Source: Sapria himalayana
Lineage: Eukaryota; Streptophyta; Magnoliopsida; Malpighiales; Rafflesiaceae
Length of the DNA: 64,000 nucleotides
Direction: 5' to 3'
NCBI GenBank assembly: GCA_029783825.1
Contig: JAREIK010001723.1
Coordinates: 235,977 to 299,976, forward strand
The notes beneath the pieces are model-generated. The model saw nothing but the letters and a program-made list of their open reading frames with translations, was not told the origin of the DNA and made no database searches. Below, piece after piece: positions 55,691 to 64,000 of the stretch. Numbering within the stretch: position 1 is the stretch's first letter; each line of letters starts with the position of its first letter. The position numbers and the translations under genes were made by a program.

Positions 55691-56989
55691 CCTAGATCAT
55701 CTATGAAAGTTATTGAAATGGATGCCATAGTGGCACCACCGCATGTGCCTACATTTCAAGAGAACATTGTGGATATTCATACAATTAAGAATATTTTTAA
55801 AGAGAAACTAATTGTAGAGGACATAAAGTAGAGCAAAGTACCATCAAATATGAAAGAAATTAATTGGAAAGAATTTGAAGTACAATTTTAGTGCATGTAA
55901 AAAAATGTCAAATTATTTTATTAAAAACTTAAAAAAAATGCATTACAATGTAATATTCTTTTTTTTGTTTCTTGTAGAAAAAATTAAATGGAATAATGTT
56001 TTGCAGAAAAATACATGGAAATATAGTGTCATATACAATTACAAGCTTGGAAAATAGAAAAAAAAATATGGCGAAGATGCAAAGCCAAATAGTGTTTCTC
56101 TTAATGTTTGGATAAAATAATGAGAATACTAGAATAGTGAAGAGTTCAAAACTTGTTATAGACGCCATCACAAAATCATCGATAAGAGAAAGTAGATGAA
56201 AGATTTGGACTTTTCAAACATATGTGGAGGTTCCAAAATGACTTACCAATATTCTATAGATTTAGTAAAAGTGTCATTCCTAATTTATTTTAATTTTAAC
56301 TTTGTGAATTTAAATGATACTAAATTAATGATAGTTTTTCATGTACATCATTGGTTAATATTTTTTATTTTCAGAAGGCTAAGTTGGGATGTCCACCAAT
56401 ACCTTTTAAGGTATTCAAGAAAATGCAAAAGAAGAAGAATTGATCACTTGTAGACAAGTGGTTAAATGATATTAATGTGAGTTTCTCATTTATTACTTTT
56501 AGTGTGTTGTGTACATTGAAATATATTAAAAAAAATATTAAAAAATTTAATTTTTGGCAACCACAAAAATTAATCCTACAAGTGAAGTATCTTTTTTTTA
56601 TTAATGGTACTGATGAGTTATTATATATGTACTCCCTAACTATAATAATTCACTTCATTTTTATATTAATATTTAGTAGGCTATTGATGGTTTGATATAA
56701 TGGTTTCAATTTTATCTGAATATTATACTGATGAGTTATATTATATTGTATAATTTTAAGAATCTATGGCGAATATGGTTGTCATTGTTTCTCAATTGAT
56801 AGATCATTTTACATAGGGCTCCAAATATTGATGCTGTTCATATTTACCTTTAGGTTATTGGAGTGGAGTCAAAAAAAATGGCGAGTGTACGATCTTGGTG
56901 CCTATGCATCTACATTTTATCTAAATTTTATTTGGAGCTCTTTATCTTCATCTTTCAATTATCATAATTTCTTTGATGATTGGTTGCAG

Positions 56990-57252
56990 GAGGAGATGCA
57001 TAAAATTCAAGATAATTTAAAAAAAAAAAGGAGGAGATGCAATACAAGAATAAAGATATGAAAAAACAAATTGAAGATATGAAAAAAAGAGAAAGAGAAA
57101 GACTGAAAAGAGATGATGAAATGCGACATATGATTTTAAAGATAGAAAAAATTTTGTGCAAATTGGTAGAGGCTTCATCTCTTATTCAACATTCAAAAAA
57201 AGATCCATCTAGATCTCTTGAGGAGAATATTCATATCGAGAATGATTCATAA
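56990..57252 (+). pseudogene. CACTA second gene, coiled-coil C-terminal piece
   Basis: The open frame 57037-57252 is a strongly charged helix, with repeats of KKQIEDMKKRERERL and then MRHMILKIEKIL. Position and composition suit the C-terminal coiled coil of the second CACTA product (TNPA or plant-transposase type), downstream of TNP2. Sequence identity is weak, so this rests mainly on context. Confidence 0.55.
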
Positions 57253-57595
57253 CTATTTGTTATGTTGTTTATGACATTTTTGCAAGGAACTTCGTTGTGT
57301 TGATTTTTGTGTGTGTCCTTGTTATTGTATATAATATATGTGCAATGGGGATGGTTGACCTTTGATGTTAGTTATTTGATGTTATATAGTTTAGTAGATC
57401 TTATTTGAATGTTATTGGATGATATATATGCAAAAAAAGCTGGATTGTAGGGTATATGGTTTATTTAAGTATTTGCAATATGGTCATGTTTCAAAGCTAA
57501 TTTAGAAATAGAAATAATAAAACTATTCCATTACTATTTTAGTATCGAATTAGAAATAGAAATAAAGAATTTGATTCCTTAGCTCTATTTAGAGA

Positions 57596-60453
57596 TAGAA
57601 GTGTCAAATGGGTCGTGCCAGCTTTTTTTTTGTGGCATGGTCAGACTATCATGCCATGCGGGACACGACCTTGTATGGCAGTCATGCCATGCCTGACACT
57701 TCATGACTTGAATATTGCTGGCCCAACATGGCTCGGCCAGCCTGAGTCTGGGCAGAGTCAGGCTGGGTTATGCTAGGCCATGCTGGGCCATGCCAGGTCT
57801 TGCTCAGTTGTGCCTGGAGGCTACCAGCCTCATTGATTGGTCATCAGTTGTGGAATATGATTTTAATTTTTTATTGCAAGTTTAAAGTTTAAAGTAATCC
57901 ATTATGAGTTACGACATTACATTATTTTACATAAATAAAAAAAAATAAAAGTATTAACACAAATGAAAAATTTAATAATCAAAAATATCTAAAAAACATA
58001 AAAATCACCAATCACAATCATGCAAGCTCACTCCCAATGCCAATCAGTGTAAGTATGCAACTGATTAGTATCACATAAGCATCTGATGACATCACTAGTA
58101 GCGGGCTCAACATCCTCAAAGTCCCATGAGTCATCATCTACCAGCAACTTCTCAGCTCTTGTTCTAGCATGATCCTAGATACACAACTTCGAATCATCAT
58201 AATTCTTTATGCATGCTAGTGTCTCAATAATATATAGCCATAGTAATAATCTCCTACCCAAAATAATATCGACTTCAACAAAAAAGCAGACTCCAATGCA
58301 ACGCATGACACAAGAGGAGTCATAAGATCCCATGCTATCTTAGACAACATAAGATAGGTGAACTCATATGATTTCCACCATTTTAAAATATCAAGGTTTT
58401 TGTTATCATTATATAATATGATTGAGTAGTAATCAATATACTAAATACGGAGATAGCTCACTCCAATTAGATGGTTCACCCCATCATTTCTCCCTCACTA
58501 ACTTAATGAAGAAGTCATCCTCTTCGAAAATGGTGTTCATGTCCATACTCGAAGTCTAGCTACAACTACTACATACCTACTATAGTAGTATATAAATAAC
58601 TCAACCAACTTTTAATGAATGAACCCTTCAGGTTGGTGTTCCTCGTTCATGCACATGGATATGCAAGTCAAAACATTCGCTACCCCTCCACCTTAACCAT
58701 AGGATCCATGTAGGCAACTAAACAATAAAAAAATGATATAATAGACCAACACTTAAAGTACTTGGTTTTCATTTCAATAGTTATGTCACTAAATATAAGG
58801 TCATCTCTAAACTTCCTAAACATGCCACTAATGTTGAATATGCACGAGTGCAATGTAAGTAGTGAGAGTGTAAACAGACGAACACATGTTTGTAGTGTCA
58901 TAAAAAATCTTTAGGAATTTCATAAATAAAATTTTTGTATCCAAGTCTCACGTGTTCATATCGAACACATGATTCTAACATCAGATATGTGTAATTCCAA
59001 TAGTATCTTACATCTATTTGGAAAATTTTCTTTTTTAGACCAGTAGACAAACAAAGACTATCAAACTTTTATTGTCTGCTAGGCATCCAAAAATATTTTA
59101 GTGAGTTATATATTTTTTCTAAAGTAAGGAAAACAACCTTCATCTCCACTTATACTATCAGATTAATGATGTGATGAATACATCTAATGTGAAAAATCTC
59201 TCCTAATTGCCCATCTCTAATGGTCCTAACAAACATGTTAATGACTACTCTATTGTTAGATGTATTATCAAATGTGATACTAAATATTTTATTTTGAATA
59301 TTATTATCTCTAAAGATTCTGATCACGCACTCATATATGGTAGGACTATCATGAGAATGAAGAATCCCTAAGGACCCTAAAAATTTTTTTATTAAGTATC
59401 CATTTAAAATATACATAATAAGTGATAAGACATACAAAAGATGTATTATTGTGACTAGTTTAGATATTGGATATAACGGATACCACACAACTATATTGCC
59501 TAAATTTATTATTTTTTTTCTAACTTATAATATTTTAGTATATCATTCAGATATGTGGACCTAGGAATCCTAGGATTCTCCTAAAATCTAATCAGAATAC
59601 CCATCATAGTTATAAGTTTGGCAATACTTTCTTTTCCTAACTCATTGCGATATATGAAGGGGGTCAACAAAGAAGCTGACCTAGATCCAGCCTCAAAGAC
59701 CTTACCACTCAATTGGGTTTGCCTAGGATATAATGCATTATAATTTTTTGATACAATGGTCAGCATGCGTTATTAGGTGCCTAATCACACACGAACTCTT
59801 ACATATATATATATTTTTTATAATACTTGGATTATGCTAATTATTCATTGACATGCATAGTATTTTTATTTTGTATTATGTTAAAATAAGTCCAAACTAT
59901 AGACATTCTTCTAGTTTTTTTTTTGTTTTTAGACATTTCAATTTGGGTTGAGGCAATGGAAGAAAATATGGTGTCGTCCTCATACCATTCCATATAATTA
60001 TCATTATTAATATTATCTATATCTAGATTAATATTAATTTCATTATCATTAAATTTATTATTAGCTATTTTTTTAAGTTTATGGATTATGAATTATGTTA
60101 TAACTAATAATTAATGATATTAAAAAAACAAAATAAAAAATAATACCCAATTCATGGTGAGGAGATAGATTTAGAATATTAAAAAAATATTCTAAATCTA
60201 AAATAAAAAAGTTTAGCTTTAGAGAGAGAAAAATCGAGACCGAGAGGAGAGAGAGAGAGAGAGAAGAGAGTGAAAGAAGAGTTGAGAGATTTGAATGAAA
60301 AATTCAATCTCTTATTTCATTAATATTTTTTTATTAAATAAAATATATATTTTTTAATTTTTTAAATACTTTTTTAAATTTTAAAAGGGAAAAACCTGAC
60401 AGTCATCGGATTTTCTACCATAGTCGTTGGAATTATATTTAATGGCATGGATC

Positions 60454-60491
<38 letters not shown>

Positions 60492-60980
60492 TGGGAAATC
60501 TGTTATAACTGGAAGCTTCTAGATGGTCTAGAAGCTTTGGCTTCGGAGTTATCAGCGTGGGCTCGGGCTAGGGGGCATCCACATGCGCATGGGTCGTACC
60601 ACGTGGACACGCTCTATCAACCATGCGGTGAGTTAATTAAAAAAATCTGCCATGTGTACTAGGCAGGTTGGGTTTTGTAAATATTTTAATAAAATTTTTT
60701 AAAAGACAAGGGGCGAGCTCAGTCTGATTGGACCACACTTGAAATCCGGTCCGAGGTCCAGGGTTATGGTACTTGTGCAGCTGAACTATGCTTTGAGGCC
60801 AAGCACATGGGTCATGCCTAGCCTAGCTCCCCTTGGCCCAGCATGGCATGAGTCATGCCTCTGGCCAGGATGACCTAGGTCTGAGCATGGTTCTTGACCC
60901 TGCTGTGTCGGGCCAAACACATTTAAATCAGGTCATGCCTCGGGTCATGTCTGGGCGGCCCGACCTACTTTCCACCTCTA
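57596..60980 (-). mobile_element. full-length hAT-A element
   Basis: This 3,385-bp element starts TAGAAGTGTCAAATGGG and ends TTTCCACCTCTA. Flanking 8-mers are TTTAGAGA (57588-57595) and TTTAGAAA (60981-60988), 7 of 8. Both ends are GC-rich (57600-57830 and 60530-60970), with GGTCATGCC/GGCATGG words that can pair. The minus strand carries a transposase pseudogene (58035-59990). An (AT)n run lies at 60461-60487 and a GA-rich leader at 60230-60290. It interrupts CACTA sub-terminal repeats that resume at 60981. Its ends match the hAT-A MITEs at 6772, 20548 and 32556. Confidence 0.93.
58035..59990 (-). pseudogene. hAT-A transposase, full-length but broken
   Basis: Read on the minus strand. A decayed zinc-finger-like region (VIRHLITHADHC) is near 59780. 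The N-terminal block at 59581-59766 has RQTQLSGKVFEAGS and FIYRNELGKESIAKL. The central block at 59150-59488 has IFRDNNIQNKIFSITFDN and IFHIRCIHHIINLIV, the usual hAT region with a conserved Asp. A later block at 58680-58901 has NISGMFRKF and MKTKYFKCW. The dimerisation domain near 58380 reads YEFTYLMLSKIAWDLMTPLV. A C-terminal tail (DHARTRAEKLL, then DDDSWDFEDVEP) lies near 58130. Frameshifts and stops separate blocks, for example around 58690, 59000 and 59560. It is probably about 650 residues when whole, and inactive now. Confidence 0.9.
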
Positions 60981-61152
60981 TTTAGAAACAAAAATATTTT
61001 CTCGTACATACTAGAAATACCCTTGTAGATTTCATTTCTAAAAATAAAAAGGAACCTTTTAGAACTGAAAAAATTCTATTTCTCATTAGGTCACAAATTG
61101 TAGATTGTGATGAAATTAGAAACGAATTTGGTCATTTCTAATTTGCTTATTT

Positions 61153-61655
61153 CTTTTAGTGGTTTGTGTGTGGGTGTGTGTGTGTGTGTGTATTCATATA
61201 TAAATTTTTATAAATTTTCAAAAATATTTATAAATAAATTAATAAATAAATATATGTATGTATATAGTGTTTATAATAATATATAAACTTATATAAATGT
61301 CTGTAACTTATATAAATATTTATAAACATATATTTCATTTATAAATGTTCATAAACTTTTATAATTATTTATGAGCTTATATTAACAATTCTAAATGTAT
61401 ATGAATATGTATAAACACCTTAATACTTTTATATATGTGTATAAATATTTATATAAGTTTGTAAATATTTATAAAAGTTTATATATATTTATATATGTTT
61501 ATAAATCTCTCTCTCTCTCTCCCTCTCTCTACACACACACACACATATTTTATATATATATTATATAGAGGCTTATATTCATTTATAAATATTCATATAT
61601 CTTTATATAAATTTATAAATATTTAAATAAGTTTATATACATTTATATGTTTATA

Positions 61656-61697
<42 letters not shown>

Positions 61698-61749
61698 AGT
61701 TTATATATGTGTGTGTGTGTGTATGTATATATATATATATATATAAGTT

Positions 61750-61798
<49 letters not shown>

Positions 61799-61850
61799 CG
61801 ATATAAGTTTATATATATAAACTTATATATAAAAACATTTTCCAAAATAT
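61153..61850. repeat. GT, CT/CA and TTTATATA microsatellite cluster
   Basis: GT runs lie at 61153-61190, 61708-61722 and 61756-61782. A (CT)n(CA)n junction is at 61508-61543. Degenerate tttataaatatttata repeats fill 61200-61660, like those at 48010-48290. TA runs lie at 61672-61697 and 61730-61743. At 61830-61855 the tract ends in cattttccaaaatattttg, a phrase similar to that near 47960. Confidence 0.85.
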
Positions 61851-64000
61851 TTTGAAAATTTTTGCTTTTGTTTCTTATGCTAACACGTAGTCATGTACTA
61901 GCACGGGGATGGTTTTGCATTACTAAAACATAAGTGTTTTCTATTTTGATACTTTTTTTATTAAATATGAAAATTTATGTTTTTCTTTTTGTAAATATTT
62001 ATCCAATGAGTGTATCGAAACACAACTTTCCTTTTTTTTTTGAAAAGAAAAATAGTTTTGCTTTTTTATTAGTTTTTTTTTCATAAATAGCATGATGATG
62101 CAACATTGTTATGAGTATAGTGGGGATTATGCAGTTGAACCCACCAAAACTTAAATGCTTTCGGTTTTGGTGTACTAAAAATTACATGAAAACAATTGGG
62201 TCTCAATAATTTTAAGACACCAAAACAAAAATTTCTTTATTTCTAATATAGGTATAATTAATATATTTTAAGAAAAATGTTTATTTGGCATAAACTAAAA
62301 ATAATTATGTTTTAAAATCAAACCAAATTTATTTTGAAGTTTGGCACACCAAATTGACAGATAATTATGTTTTTCTCTAATTACAAATGATAACCTAAAA
62401 TTACCCTTCTTCTTGCCTTGTCCGAAAGTGATATGTTATTTAAAAAAAAAAAGACAATTAAAAAGATATTTATCCTATCTAACCCACACAATCTTTTTAA
62501 AAATATAAAAAAAATGATTGGTTGGATTGGGTATGGAACTATTGGGCGTGCTAGGGTTGGGCAGGCATAGCATTTTAATTAAATCTTTGATTTAATTTTT
62601 GTTTGGTTTAATTTTAATTAATGTAAATGGTTATTTTAATGTGGTCTATTAGGGGTTCTCACATTAAAAGGGTAAGTAGTTAACATTTTTAAATAAAATA
62701 AAAAATGGGGAACAACCCCATTTTACATAAAAAAGGGATGTCCCATTTGGAGATGTAAGTATTGCACATGAGGATATAAGGAGGTAGTTTTTAGGGATGG
62801 ACTGGACAAAAAGATTTTTTTTGAAAGGACTTAGTTTCCAAAAATTCTTAAGTGTCTGAAGGGTTATTTTTTATCTTAATTTTTAATTCTTATTCCCTTG
62901 TTATTATTATTTCTGCAAAGTGGGATTTGTGTTTGGATGTGTGGGGTTCTAGTGGAGGATCATTTTTAGGATCATGGGAAGGTTCATGAAAAGGTTTATA
63001 TGGTGAATGTGCTTTGATCGAGTACTCAGAATTATGTTGAATAGACAAATATAAAACCTCCAATTTATTAGATATTTTATTTTAATTTATTATTTTACGT
63101 GTTTATGAATTAAGATTATAAATGAATATTTTATTAATTTGGTTGTTTGATTATTAGATAATTCTACCAATTTGGATAGAATAATAATTAAGTTTTATTA
63201 GTTAGTTCTTAAAATAATGTAGGTAATTATTTGGATCATATATATATATATATGGATTAAAAATATATATTTTCCACAGATGTAAAATTTGAATTTGAAT
63301 TTTAAAATAACTTAAAATTGGATAGATTTAGTTTTTTTTTTCATTTTTGGGTATTAAAAATTTAAGTCAAATCGGATTTTAATTTGAATTATTATTAAAA
63401 GTTATCATGATTTTAAAATATAATTTAAAAATGATTTTAATTTAAAAGAAACAAATGTATATTTTGAAAAAAGAAAATATATGGTTTTTGTTATATTTAG
63501 TGCAGTATTGATTTAAAAGAAAAATTAAAAGATTTAAAATTATAGGAGAAAAACAATAACCTATTTGTGAGTATGGAACCGAACATGATTTTTGAGGTCT
63601 ATCTCATTTTTACCCTAGCAAGATCCAATCCATGATCATTTTAATAAATAAAAAAAACAAATGAATCTCTATGTCATTCGACATGCACATCCTAATTAAA
63701 AATATTTAAAGTTAAAGTTTATAAATAATATATATATATACTTATCATATTAATGCAAATATATAACTTTTATATAGTTATACACACAATTATAAGAATA
63801 GAACCCGCAACAATAATTTGAAAACAAAAAATTCAATCCTTAAAACAATAAAATAAATAATACAACAAATGAAATACTAGATAAAAGGGAATTATCATGC
63901 TTTTCAAAGGAGGAACCTCCTTTTATAAAAAAAATTTGAAAATCTTAAATGGATTTTCGATGTGGGCAAGGTGATGTTTCACCACCCCTTTTCCATTATA
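61851..64000. other. unclassified AT-rich DNA
   Basis: No gene or recognisable transposon protein. About 62540-62800 has slightly higher GC (ggttggattgggtatgg…ggcaggcatagc). At 63905-63990 the phrases aggaggaacctcctt and gattttcgatgtgggcaagg look like promoter or LTR sequence reaching the window edge, but nothing pairs with them here. Confidence 0.4.

Larger units (their letters stand above)
50875..61152 (+). mobile_element. CACTA (En/Spm-type) element relic, split by hAT-A
   Basis: A TNP2-type transposase relic (52320-55690) and a second coding piece (56990-57252) lie between two regions of repeated ttagaaa-type words. Left sub-terminal sequence is at about 50880-51240 (atttagaaacgg, attagaaatgaaatt). 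Right sub-terminal sequence is at 57480-57595 and resumes at 60981-61152 (aattagaaacgaatttgg), ending ATTTCTTTTAGTG, an expected inverted CACTA end. The left end would then be near CATTATAACA (50875), a decayed match. I found no 3-bp duplication, so the ends are tentative. The full-length hAT-A at 57596-60980 sits in the right arm. Confidence 0.72.

Noticed and set aside
1..64000. tRNA, rRNA or microRNA genes
   Set aside because: I saw no A/B-box cloverleaf, no rRNA-like conserved stretch and no convincing isolated hairpin outside MITEs, though weak cases could be missed by eye.

Overview
This 64-kb window looks like nuclear DNA of a flowering plant with a large, repeat-filled genome. It is very AT-rich. 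It contains plant-type hAT, CACTA, Ty1/copia and Ty3/gypsy relics, plant-style GT-AG introns and many microsatellites. I saw no operons, bacterial genes, rRNA, tRNA or CRISPR. I cannot name the species from sequence alone.

One host gene is supported. Four exons (12024-12118, 12206-12328, 48769-48871, 48956-49156) join in frame, with GT-AG junctions, into a 173-residue protein resembling mitochondrial small-ribosomal-subunit protein mS23. Exons 2 and 3 are separated by about 36.4 kb. More than half of the window is therefore either one giant intron or the gap in a gene pulled apart by insertions.

Layout. 1-660: tail of a hAT transposase. 661-6763: old unclassified DNA with degenerate tandem repeats. 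6772-7265: intact hAT MITE. 8130-11690: decayed copia polyprotein (+), ending just upstream of the host gene. 12024-12328: mS23 exons 1-2. 12655-13425: TA/GTATAC satellite. 15262-21640: hAT-A element (-), split by a hAT-B element (16000-19974) and a small hAT-A MITE (20548-20970). 22450-24990: gypsy (-). 25020-27241: copia 3' end, LTR and primer-binding site. 27242-28777: short hAT-B derivative with a nested ATACGG element and a minisatellite. 28797-35330: copia relics (-) with hAT-C and hAT-A MITEs. 35345-41765: hAT-A (-), split by the best-preserved hAT-B (35400-39664). 42596-44632: another hAT-A (+). 47204-48295: microsatellites. 48769-49156: mS23 exons 3-4. 49850-50870: CA/TA-repeat family. 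50875-61152: CACTA relic (+), split by a full-length hAT-A (57596-60980). 61153-64000: microsatellites and unclassified AT-rich DNA.

The element boundaries are well supported. Seven hAT insertions have 8-bp target-site duplications that can be read directly; four are perfect and three match 7 of 8. The names hAT-A, hAT-B and hAT-C are mine, defined by terminal inverted repeats (TAGAGGTGTCAA; CATAGTTAT; CAAGGTTTTCAGACCCGG and variants). hAT-B sits inside hAT-A twice, so those hAT-A copies are older. All transposase genes seen are broken by stops or frameshifts.
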